Positions 1-5,347 of a stretch of DNA of 7,985 bases are shown one piece after another. The stretch is taken from contig JAUIBM010000111.1 in assembly GCA_030428345.1 (NCBI GenBank), positions 1-7,985 on the forward strand. The letters are read 5' to 3'. A program made the position numbers and the translations under genes. Every line of letters starts with the position of its first letter. The stretch's first letter is position 1. The notes below the pieces were generated by a model. It saw only the letters and a program-made list of their open reading frames with translations, was not told the origin of the DNA and made no database searches. This stretch comes from Alphaproteobacteria bacterium. Its GTDB lineage: Bacteria > Pseudomonadota > Alphaproteobacteria > Rhizobiales > Rhizobiaceae.

Positions 1-1110
1 CGTGCTGGCCGGCACGAAATCCACCCGCAATTTGCCCTCGGCGTCGAAATGGTCGAGCCATCCGGCGGTGAACGGCTTGCCGATGAACCGCCTGTCCAGC
101 GTACCCAGGAAAAGCTCCGCGATTGGGCGCATGCCGGCCCTGCCGATCTCATGCTCGGCCGCGGCGGCCTTGAGCCCCTCGCAAAGCGGCCAGATGCGAT
201 GCCCCGCGCCGGAAACGATCCTGTCTTCGCCCACTTCATCGAAGACCGCGCCGGAAATCACTCCCGCCTCCATGGCCGTGCTGAAGAGGGCGCCCGCAAA
301 CCGATCCACCGAGCGATCCGCCAGTTGCGAATACCGGCGCAGCAGCCAGACCCACTCGAAATGGTGGCCGGGCTCGAAGGCATGCCCGCGCCGGCCTTCC
401 GCCGGACGCCAGTCCTCGTCGAAATCCTCCGGCAGGATACCGGTTCCCGCTTGGAACATATGCCGGCTGAACAGGTCGATAATGGCTTCCGCGCGTTCCA
501 TGAACCGGCTCTCGCCAGACGCCTCATACCAGGCGAGCGCCGCCTCGAGCAGGTGCATATGCGGGTTTTGCAGCCGGGTTAGATCGCGCGGGTCATCGCT
601 GCTTCGCCATCCCGGCTTTCCGTGCGCCGATAAATGACGGTCGAGAAAATCGAATGTCTCGTGACCCTTCCTCAGATATCGCGGGTCCGGCGCGACGCGG
701 TACGCCCATGCCAGCCCGAACGCCGCAAAAGCCTGGGCGTAGGCATTGCGCGAGGCGTCGGCCACCGCACCATCCGCCGTCAGAGCGTGCACCCAGCCGG
801 GTTGATCGTCCGCGGCCCAGTTCCGGGCGATCATCGTGTCGGCGGCGGCGACCGCCAGTTCGCCCGCCCCTTCCATCCAGCCCGCAAGGGCGGCGTGCGC
901 GAATACCTGAATCTGACGGGCTTGAACCATCGTGCGGCGGGGTGCCGAATGGACAGGGGCGCCGTGGAAATCGAGCCGCTCGTGGAACGACAGGCGAGAG
1001 CGATCAAAGCCCTGGTCCGCCCAATAGGGGAATGCAATCCCCACACACCACGCTTTCACGCGATCGAGGGAAGTGAAGGTGCGGTGTTCCGGGCCGGCGT
1101 TCGCTTGCAT
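1..1110 (-). CDS. AGE-family (N-acylglucosamine 2-epimerase-like) sugar epimerase/isomerase, C-terminus cut by window edge
   Basis: Read from 1110 down to 1, the minus strand is open for 370 codons with no stop, so the C-terminus lies outside the window. The protein has the AGE (alpha6/alpha6 barrel) signature in order: a VQARQ segment near residues 62-66 on the inner sugar-binding face, NPHMHLLEA at 182-190 and PGHHFEW at 237-243. The His residues of the last two motifs match the catalytic His positions of the family. A third conserved His usually follows the VPAST segment, with which the visible part ends (366-370). Members interconvert N-acylglucosamine/N-acylmannosamine, mannose/fructose or aldose ends of disaccharides; the exact substrate cannot be told. 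The family is about 380-420 residues, so only a short tail is missing. Start: ATG at 1110 has AGGA ten bases upstream; an in-frame ATG at 1188 would add 26 residues but has only GAAG touching it. The gene diverges from the SMP-30 gene across 276 bp in which I see no clear promoter or operator. Confidence 0.9.
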   Translation of the reverse strand, partial: MQANAGPEHRTFTSLDRVKAWCVGIAFPYWADQGFDRSRLSFHERLDFHGAPVHSAPRRTMVQARQIQVFAHAALAGWMEGAGELAVAAADTMIARNWAADDQPGWVHALTADGAVADASRNAYAQAFAAFGLAWAYRVAPDPRYLRKGHETFDFLDRHLSAHGKPGWRSSDDPRDLTRLQNPHMHLLEAALAWYEASGESRFMERAEAIIDLFSRHMFQAGTGILPEDFDEDWRPAEGRRGHAFEPGHHFEWVWLLRRYSQLADRSVDRFAGALFSTAMEAGVISGAVFDEVGEDRIVSGAGHRIWPLCEGLKAAAAEHEIGRAGMRPIAELFLGTLDRRFIGKPFTAGWLDHFDAEGKLRVDFVPAST

Positions 1111-1386
1111 GCGCTCTAATTCCTGGAAGCAAACGGGTGCGGGCAGGTGTATCCGGGCATGGTGGCCTGCCCTGATTGGGTGATCCATCTTCAATGTTAG
1201 TGCATGCCGGGACCGGCGGCCACAACCGGCGTTGGCGCGGTGTGGTTTTCGACCCTCTCGGCGGGCAAATCCACATCAATGTCGTTCGGACGGCGGTGCC
1301 TCGCGGACAAGATGATAGGATATGAAATGTTCAGAAAGTGCGGCGATTCGATGAAGCACCGAATGGCGCCGGGGTAGGAGGAAAGA

Positions 1387-2409
1387 ATGAAGGCCAATCC
1401 GCTGGACGGTTTCCAGATCGATCCGCAAAGCATCCGCTATGTCGGCGAGGGGCTGCAGCGTCCCGAATGCATCCTTGCGGAACCGGACGGTTCGCTGTGG
1501 TCGGCCGATGCGCGCGGCGGTGTCGTCAAGATCAGCCCCGACGGCACGCAGAAGATCATCACGCAGTCGCTCAATACCACCTTCACAGAGACGGCCGACG
1601 AGGCTGAGCGCTTTGTCAGCGGCACCTTGCCGAACGGGCTGGCGTTTGCGCGCAACGGGGACATCCTGATCTCGAATTTCGGCACGGATCGACTCGAGAT
1701 CATGAACCGCGAGACCGGCGACACGCGGGTGCTTTACGACAGCATCGACGGAAAGCCGATCGGCAAGGTGAATTTCGTGCTGCGCGACAGCCGCGACCGA
1801 ATCTGGCTGACGGTTTCCACGATGGTGCCGAACTGGATGGATGCAGCCTCCAGTCTCAAACATGACGGCTATGTCGCCATGGCCGACGAGAAAGGTCTCA
1901 GGATCGTCGCCGACGGCTTCGCCTTCACGAACGAGATAAGGCTGGATGCCAGGGAGGAATGGCTCTACGTGGTCGAGACCACGGGCATGAAGATCACCCG
2001 GCTGCGTGTCGCAGATGATGGCAGCCTGTCGGACCGCGAAACCTTCGGCCCGGAAAGCCATGGCGCCTTCATCGACGGGATTGCCTTCGACAGTTTCGGC
2101 AATCTTTGGGGCACGCATGTGATGACGGACCGGATCTTCGCCATCACGCCCGAGGGCGATCTGAGGATCCTCCTCGATGACGACAAGGGCTCGCAGGCAG
2201 GCAAGGACCTGCTCTCGGCATTCGCAAGAGGCGAGGGATCGCCGGAACTGATGATGAAATGCGGGGGCGGCATCGCCTCGTGGATGGCGAGCCTGACATT
2301 CGGCGGCCGGGATCTGCGCAATGTCTATATCGGCAGCCTGCGGTCGACCCGGACACCATGGTTCAGGTCTCCCGTCGCCGGGCTCCCGATGGTCCACTGG
2401 AAGGCATGA
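1387..2409 (+). CDS. SMP-30/gluconolactonase/LRE family protein (probable sugar lactonase)
   Basis: This 340-residue protein has the six-bladed beta-propeller pattern of SMP-30/gluconolactonase proteins, with repeated D-G-x-L/I-W/Y blade motifs: PDGSLWSAD at 33-41, NGDILISN at 90-97, RDRIWLTVS at 136-144, EEWLYVVET at 190-198 and FGNLWGTH at 237-244. Residues placed like the divalent-metal ligands of the family are E27 (RPEC), N129 or N182 (TNEIRLD) and D230 (IDGIAFD). Such enzymes hydrolyse sugar lactones to the acids, usually in the cytosol; some relatives act on organophosphates or other esters, so the substrate is open. No signal peptide is seen. The start is firm: AGGAGG at 1376-1381, five bases before ATG. 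It lies alone on its strand, divergent from an AGE-family gene, which fits sugar catabolism, and a hairpin follows its stop. It is somewhat longer than the roughly 290-300 residues of typical SMP-30 proteins. Confidence 0.88.
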   Translation: MKANPLDGFQIDPQSIRYVGEGLQRPECILAEPDGSLWSADARGGVVKISPDGTQKIITQSLNTTFTETADEAERFVSGTLPNGLAFARNGDILISNFGTDRLEIMNRETGDTRVLYDSIDGKPIGKVNFVLRDSRDRIWLTVSTMVPNWMDAASSLKHDGYVAMADEKGLRIVADGFAFTNEIRLDAREEWLYVVETTGMKITRLRVADDGSLSDRETFGPESHGAFIDGIAFDSFGNLWGTHVMTDRIFAITPEGDLRILLDDDKGSQAGKDLLSAFARGEGSPELMMKCGGGIASWMASLTFGGRDLRNVYIGSLRSTRTPWFRSPVAGLPMVHWKA

Positions 2410-2425
2410 CGGCGCCTTGAAGCTT

Positions 2426-2451
2426 GCCGCATCCTGTTGACCAGGATCGGC
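2426..2451. terminator. Hairpin between convergent genes, possible two-way terminator
   Basis: GCCG (2426-2429), a bulged C, and ATCCTG (2431-2436) pair with CAGGAT (2442-2447) and CGGC (2448-2451) around the five-base loop TTGAC. This gives a 10-bp stem with one bulge. It starts 17 bases after the lactonase stop and two bases after the TetR stop on the other strand, exactly where a shared terminator is expected. No T-run follows on either strand, so it may instead stop exonucleases or rely on Rho. Confidence 0.5.
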
Positions 2452-2453
2452 AT

Positions 2454-3068
2454 CTAAATCGTCCCCGAGCGACCGCTGGCGCAGGCCAGCAGGTCGAGGG
2501 CCTGGTTCACCAGGTTGTCGGCAAAGGCGATATCCAGCGGCAGGTGGCCGACGAGCAGCCGGTAGAATACCGGCGCGTAGATCATGTCCAGCACCGTCTC
2601 GATGTCCGCGGGGCCGGCTATCTCGCTCCGCGACACGGCGTCGCCTATCAATTGGCGGCCGGCCTCCCGGCTGGACAGGATGACGCGATTGCGAAACGCC
2701 TTCGCCATCTCGCTTTCGGGATCGGAGGCGGCCAGCGTCAGCGCGATCTGCCGGCCGCGTGTCGTTGCAAAGGCCGTGACCAAAGCGTGCATCTGGGATC
2801 GCAACGAAGCTGCCAGGCTACGGCCGGCCATGTCGGTGCGCGCTGAGGGGTCCGCCATGAGGGCCGCCATGGCCAGTTCTCCGGCGTTGGCCCAGTTGCG
2901 ATAGATCGTCGGCTTGCTGACCCCCGATCTCGCGGCGACCGCCTCGATCGTCAGTCTTCCGAACCCTTCGCTCAACAGGATGTCGCGCGCCGTCAGCAGC
3001 GCCTTCTTGCGCGCCGCCTTGCTTGGCGGCCTGCCGCGCCCGCGCGGAGATGTTTGATCTTGACTCAT
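2454..3068 (-). CDS. TetR/AcrR family transcriptional regulator
   Basis: A 204-residue TetR-type repressor. The N-terminal DNA-binding domain is clear: a basic GRGRPPSKAARK arm at 10-21, then helix-turn-helix with IEAVAARSGVSKPTIYRNW at 41-59. The C-terminal half (about 75-200), with DMIYAPVFYRLLVGHLPL near 161-178, resembles the TetR_C_11-type ligand-binding and dimer domain. It most likely represses the divergent VOC/NTF2 operon and itself through the palindrome 3073-3090, which begins only four bases upstream of its start codon. ATG 3068 is the first possible start, because an in-frame TAA sits directly before it. No Shine-Dalgarno sequence is visible (the upstream bases are CGTAATTAA), so translation may be leaderless or weak. 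The ligand is unknown. The protein converges with the lactonase gene over a 44-bp gap. Confidence 0.93.
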   Translation of the reverse strand: MSQDQTSPRGRGRPPSKAARKKALLTARDILLSEGFGRLTIEAVAARSGVSKPTIYRNWANAGELAMAALMADPSARTDMAGRSLAASLRSQMHALVTAFATTRGRQIALTLAASDPESEMAKAFRNRVILSSREAGRQLIGDAVSRSEIAGPADIETVLDMIYAPVFYRLLVGHLPLDIAFADNLVNQALDLLACASGRSGTI

Positions 3069-3088
3069 TTAATTACGATACGTATCGT
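3060..3088 (+). promoter_or_regulatory. Candidate sigma-70 promoter of the VOC/NTF2-like operon
   Basis: TTGACT (3060-3065) and TATCGT (3083-3088) are separated by 17 bases, a good -35 and a moderate -10. Transcription would start near 3095, giving a leader of about 20 bases that contains AAGGAG (3106-3111) five bases before the VOC start at 3117. The -10 box and most of the spacer are covered by the palindrome 3073-3090, which is the geometry of direct repression. Confidence 0.5.
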
Positions 3089-3090
3089 AA
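3073..3090. promoter_or_regulatory. Perfect 18-bp palindrome, likely TetR operator
   Basis: TTACGATACGTATCGTAA is identical to its own reverse complement over all 18 bases. It sits in the 48-bp gap between the divergent TetR (start 3068) and VOC (start 3117) genes. Size, perfect symmetry and place are typical of a TetR dimer operator controlling both directions. I saw no second copy in the window. Confidence 0.8.
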
Positions 3091-3116
3091 AATAATTAAT
3101 CCTGCAAGGAGCGATC

Positions 3117-3563
3117 ATGGCTTCCGTCATTTCTGTTACACCCTATATCGTCGTGCGCGGCGGCGAAGCGGCCATCGCCTTCTACAAGGCCGCCTTTGAT
3201 GCCTCGGAAATCTTCCGGATGACCGATCCGTCCGATGGCCGCATCGGCCATGCCGAATTGCGCATCGGCGACAGCGTCATCATGCTCAGCGACGAGTATC
3301 CCGATTTCGGCGCGGTCGGCCCGGATGCCATCGGAGGCACGCCCGTCACTCTGCACCTGTCGACGACGGCCGTCGATGCGGATGTGGCCAGGGCCGCCGC
3401 CGAGGGCGCGACCGTGTTGCGCGCTGCCGCCAACCAGAGCTTCGGTGAACGCAGCGCGCTGGTTCTCGACCCCTTCGGACATCGCTGGATGTTGTCGCAA
3501 ACGATCGAAACGGTCTCGCCGAAGGAAATGCAGCGGCGCTGGAACGAGGAGGCCGGGGCATGA
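3117..3563 (+). CDS. VOC (glyoxalase/bleomycin-resistance-like) family protein, PhnB-like
   Basis: A 148-residue vicinal-oxygen-chelate protein made of two beta-alpha-beta-beta-beta halves. Visible family marks are VTPYIVVRGGEAAIAFYKAAFDA at the N-terminus, GHAELRIGDSVIMLSDE at 44-60 and FGERSALVLDPFGHRWMLSQ at 109-128. His45, His80, Glu111 and His122 are candidate metal or active-site residues; which of them bind metal cannot be settled here. PhnB/YdcJ-like members are of poorly known function, and others act on glutathione adducts, catechols or antibiotics. AAGGAG lies five bases before ATG. The gene is first in a two-gene operon and its stop overlaps the next start (ATGA at 3560-3563), so the two products are probably made together. 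Control is probably by the divergent TetR protein, which points to a response to a toxic or signalling small molecule. Confidence 0.87.
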   Translation: MASVISVTPYIVVRGGEAAIAFYKAAFDASEIFRMTDPSDGRIGHAELRIGDSVIMLSDEYPDFGAVGPDAIGGTPVTLHLSTTAVDADVARAAAEGATVLRAAANQSFGERSALVLDPFGHRWMLSQTIETVSPKEMQRRWNEEAGA

Positions 3564-3949
3564 CCGCCGACGAGCAGGCGCTGGTCGCGGCGGAGGACGC
3601 GTTCAACCGCGCGATGATCAGCAATGATCCGCGCAGGATTCGGGAGTGCATCAGCGCCGATTGGGTTCTGGTCACGCCGGAACGAGGCCCGGTGCCGGGT
3701 GCGGCCGTACTGGATGCGATTGCCGGCGGGGCTCTTGTTCACGACACCATGAGCAAGGAAAGCAGGGTGGTTCGTGTTTTCGGCAATGCCGGTTTCGTCA
3801 CCGGCCGGGGTCAGAACACCGGGTGGTTTCGCGGCGAGCCGATGAGCGCGGATGAGTGGATAACGGATATCTATCGTCGCGAAAATGGCCGTTGGCTGTG
3901 CGAGTTGACTCACCTGACCCCCGTCGCAGGATCGGGCGGGAACGACTGA
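3560..3949 (+). CDS. NTF2-like (SnoaL/DUF4440-type) protein
   Basis: A 129-residue protein with the cone-shaped alpha+beta NTF2-like fold. An N-terminal helix (EQALVAAEDAFNRAMISNDPRRI, about 5-27) is followed by CISADWVLVTPERG (30-43), then strands ending in the DUF4440-typical pattern from VFGNAGFVTGRG (73-84) through WITDIYRRENGRWLCELTH (100-118). Family members serve as small enzymes or ligand-binding proteins, and no function can be assigned from sequence. Its ATG overlaps the VOC stop by four bases, implying translational coupling. The residues near the C-terminus (W112, H118, T120) keep the usual shape of the family, and the length is normal, so it appears intact. It is the last gene of the operon and is followed by 190 bp holding a strong hairpin. 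Confidence 0.83.
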   Translation: MTADEQALVAAEDAFNRAMISNDPRRIRECISADWVLVTPERGPVPGAAVLDAIAGGALVHDTMSKESRVVRVFGNAGFVTGRGQNTGWFRGEPMSADEWITDIYRRENGRWLCELTHLTPVAGSGGND

Positions 3950-4012
3950 TCAGGCGGATGCACGCGTTTCGCGGATAACGCCGTCCCTCCAGAATGTGGG
4001 CGAAATAACCGG

Positions 4013-4045
4013 ATTCGGCAGCCGGGAAGCCCCGAGCCGCCGAAT
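4013..4045. terminator. Long hairpin between convergent genes, probable two-way terminator
   Basis: ATTCGGC (4013-4019) pairs with GCCGAAT (4039-4045). Inside, GC (4021-4022) and CGGG (4023-4026) pair with CCCG (4031-4034) and GC (4036-4037) around the loop AAGC. The result is about 13 bp with one A/C mismatch and one bulged A. A smaller perfect hairpin lies at 4096-4111 (ATGACG, loop ATCC, CGTCAT), 28 bases after the darcynin stop. Neither has a T-run. The rest of 3950-4139 shows no credible gene. Confidence 0.5.
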
Positions 4046-4139
4046 GCCGACATTTCCCGCACGGGGCCGCGAACGCCTCGTGCGCATTGAGGGTCATGAC
4101 GATCCCGTCATTCCCGTTCCGATTCTGGCGGAACGTCAG

Positions 4140-4487
4140 TCAGTTGCGGCTTTCTTCCATCGCCTCGAAGTGCTTCCATCCGTCCTCGATCGCCGGAAGG
4201 ATCGCGACGAACTCGAAATAGGGGCCGGCGAACAGCGGTGAATCGCGCAGCCGCTCCATGGCGGCGTTGAGCGCTTCCAGGGACGTTCCGGAAAGCATCC
4301 AGATGTCCGAACACATGGCGGAGAATGCCTCGCAGTCGAATTGGCGCAATTGCAGATCGTCCGGCAATGGCGTGATCGTTCCCGCGATGCGGCGGCGTTC
4401 GGAGCGCTCAAGCGCCAGCCAGGCCGGCAGGGCGCGCACGAGTATGAAAAGAGTCAATGTGGGGGATGCAAGAGTATCGTCAGCCAT
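4140..4487 (-). CDS. Darcynin family protein of unknown function
   Basis: A 115-residue protein that I recognise as darcynin-like from the order of its segments: LTLFILVRALPAWLAL at 11-26, a central region with FDCEAFSAMCSDIWMLSG at 50-67, EALNAAMERLRDSPLF at 71-86, and YFEFVAILPAIEDGW at 90-104. The layout suggests a small ferredoxin-like alpha+beta barrel domain, as in ABM/DUF1330-type proteins; that fold is inference. Function is not known for the family. The start is ATG 4487 because AGGTG lies six bases upstream; an in-frame ATG at 4520 would add 11 residues without such a site. The gene diverges from a TetR gene across 85 bp that contain a palindrome, so repression by that TetR is likely. 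There is no signal peptide or membrane segment, so it is probably cytosolic. Confidence 0.75.
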   Translation of the reverse strand: MADDTLASPTLTLFILVRALPAWLALERSERRRIAGTITPLPDDLQLRQFDCEAFSAMCSDIWMLSGTSLEALNAAMERLRDSPLFAGPYFEFVAILPAIEDGWKHFEAMEESRN

Positions 4488-4504
4488 CGCTTTCACCTTT
4501 CCGA

Positions 4505-4532
4505 TTGCAGGATTTGGCATCGGCGATAGAAT
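4505..4532 (+). promoter_or_regulatory. Candidate sigma-70 promoter of the second TetR gene
   Basis: TTGCAG (4505-4510) and TAGAAT (4527-4532) are 16 bases apart, a fair -35/-10 pair. The start of transcription would fall near 4539, inside the palindromic core. On the other strand a weaker pair, TTGTAG (4551-4556) and AATTCT (4528-4533) with 17 bases between, could drive the darcynin gene, with the same core as its spacer. Both would be blocked by a protein bound to the core. Confidence 0.42.
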
Positions 4533-4553
4533 TCGAGCAATTGCTCGGTTCTA
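4527..4553. promoter_or_regulatory. Palindromic operator candidate between darcynin and TetR genes
   Basis: The 14-base core CGAGCAATTGCTCG (4534-4547) is perfectly self-complementary. It is flanked by TAGAA (4527-4531) on the left and TTCTA (4549-4553) on the right, an outer inverted pair that is off-register by one base. It lies in the gap between two divergent starts (4487 and 4573), as expected of an operator for the adjacent TetR protein. Its sequence differs from the first operator in this window, so the two regulators should not cross-bind. Confidence 0.7.
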
Positions 4554-4572
4554 CAACTCGCATTTGGAAATC

Positions 4573-5184
4573 GTGACGCTCTCTCCTCCCAGGCCAAGAA
4601 AACAGCCGAGGCAACGCCGCGCGATCGAAACCTGCGCGGCGATCATCGAGGCTGCGGCTCGCATTCTGGAGGGCGGCGGGCCGGAGGAGCTCAACACCAA
4701 TCGCATCGCCGAGCGGGCGGGCGTGAGCATCGGCACCCTTTACCAGTACTTCCCCGACAAGCAGGCGATTCTCGTCGCCCTGATCCGGCGCGAACGCGAG
4801 GCATTGCTGCAGGAAATGCGCGCCATTCCGCAGGAAAGCGGCGACGCGTTGCGGGCGATGGTGGACGCCTCGATCCGCCATCAGTTCGCCCGGCCCGATC
4901 TCGCCCGTTCGCTCGAACTGATCGAGGTCTCCTTCCCCCTCGACGCGGAGGCGGCGGCGATGGCGCACGAGATCGCGGCGATTTCATCCGGCCTTCTGGC
5001 GCGCCGCTTCGGCAGGATCGACCAGACCGATCTGCTCACGGCCGTCGTGATGGGCCGGGCGCTCGTCAACGCCGCCGGGCAGGGTATGATCCCGTTCGAG
5101 GCGCTGGCGGAGCGGGTTGTCCTGGCGATCGCCGGCTATCTGGAGAAGGTCGCAGGCCGGTCCGCTGCGGGGGCCGGCAACTGA
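4573..5184 (+). CDS. TetR/AcrR family transcriptional regulator
   Basis: A 203-residue TetR-type regulator starting at GTG 4573. The reading frame is open back to 4258, but that upstream part lies antisense to the darcynin gene and over the operator, and it shows no protein-like pattern. GTG 4573 has GGAA four bases ahead and gives the normal family length. A basic arm (PRPRKQPRQRR, 6-16) leads into the DNA-binding domain, with NRIAERAGVSIGTLYQYFPDKQAIL at about 43-67 as helix-turn-helix. The rest, about 80-195, is a helical ligand-binding and dimer domain with no recognised ligand signature. It diverges from the darcynin gene and is followed after 163 bp by a co-directional substrate-binding protein gene. 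It probably controls itself and the darcynin gene through the palindrome 4527-4553; control of the downstream transport gene is possible but unsupported by a second operator copy. Confidence 0.9.
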   Translation: MTLSPPRPRKQPRQRRAIETCAAIIEAAARILEGGGPEELNTNRIAERAGVSIGTLYQYFPDKQAILVALIRREREALLQEMRAIPQESGDALRAMVDASIRHQFARPDLARSLELIEVSFPLDAEAAAMAHEIAAISSGLLARRFGRIDQTDLLTAVVMGRALVNAAGQGMIPFEALAERVVLAIAGYLEKVAGRSAAGAGN

Positions 5185-5189
5185 GTCTT

Positions 5190-5278
5190 GCACTATTCCG
5201 CCGGCGTCCGCCGTGTTTCATCGATTGAAACGGACCGCCAAGCGGGCTGGCTTTCGCCAGACCGGGCGCAAATAGTGC
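5190..5278 (+). promoter_or_regulatory. Nested inverted repeats able to fold as a three-way junction, upstream of the binding-protein gene
   Basis: An outer stem joins GCACTATT (5190-5197) to AATAGTGC (5271-5278) and continues after a small internal loop as CGCC (5199-5202) with GGCG (5265-5268). Within it are two arms. Arm one pairs GGCG and TCCG (5203-5210) with CGGA and CGCC (5231-5239), then TTTCA with TGAAA (5216-5220, 5226-5230) around TCGAT. Arm two pairs GGCTGGC (5245-5251) with GCCAG and CC (5256-5263) around TTTC. The element begins five bases after the TetR stop and ends 69 bases before the next start. It could be a leader RNA, a terminator for the TetR gene (no T-run), or binding sites in DNA. 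I recognise no known riboswitch class. A further small inverted repeat, TTCCG/CGGAA, is at 5297-5309. Confidence 0.35.
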
Positions 5279-5347
5279 CGCGAGCATGACAGCAAGTTCC
5301 GATCCGGAAGGATATGAACAAGGTCAGCGACAAGGGAGGACTCCATC

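Noticed and set aside
2..637. Plus-strand open frames at 2-637 and 49-582
   Set aside because: They lie antisense to the AGE-family gene, whose minus-strand product carries clear family motifs; their own translations are Arg/Pro/Ser-rich with no domain pattern.
1111..1386. Possible operator in the AGE/lactonase gap, such as ATTCG at 1346-1350 with CGAAT at 1360-1364
   Set aside because: The arms are only five bases with a nine-base spacer, which is easily chance. I also found no well-spaced -35/-10 pair here, so no regulatory site is called.
1276..2397. A 373-codon minus-strand open frame opposite the lactonase gene
   Set aside because: Long antisense frames are common in GC-rich genes. Its translation shows no recognisable family and it has no good ribosome-binding site, whereas the plus strand has propeller motifs and a near-perfect AGGAGG.
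3182..3913. A 243-codon minus-strand open frame across the VOC and NTF2-like genes
   Set aside because: It is the shadow of two coupled, well-recognised genes and lacks any domain pattern.
3798..4097. Minus-strand open frame of 99 codons with a CxxC near its start
   Set aside because: Most of it overlaps the NTF2-like gene in antisense, it has no convincing start signal, and the CxxC alone is not enough to support a gene.
4258..4572. A 105-residue N-terminal extension of the second TetR protein
   Set aside because: It would overlap the darcynin gene antisense and the operator, shows no helix or domain pattern, and would make the protein 308 residues instead of the usual roughly 200.
5185..5347. 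TPP or guanidine riboswitch before the NMT1-like binding protein
   Set aside because: The family name prompts this idea, but I do not find the conserved bases of either class; only the general fold remains, reported separately.
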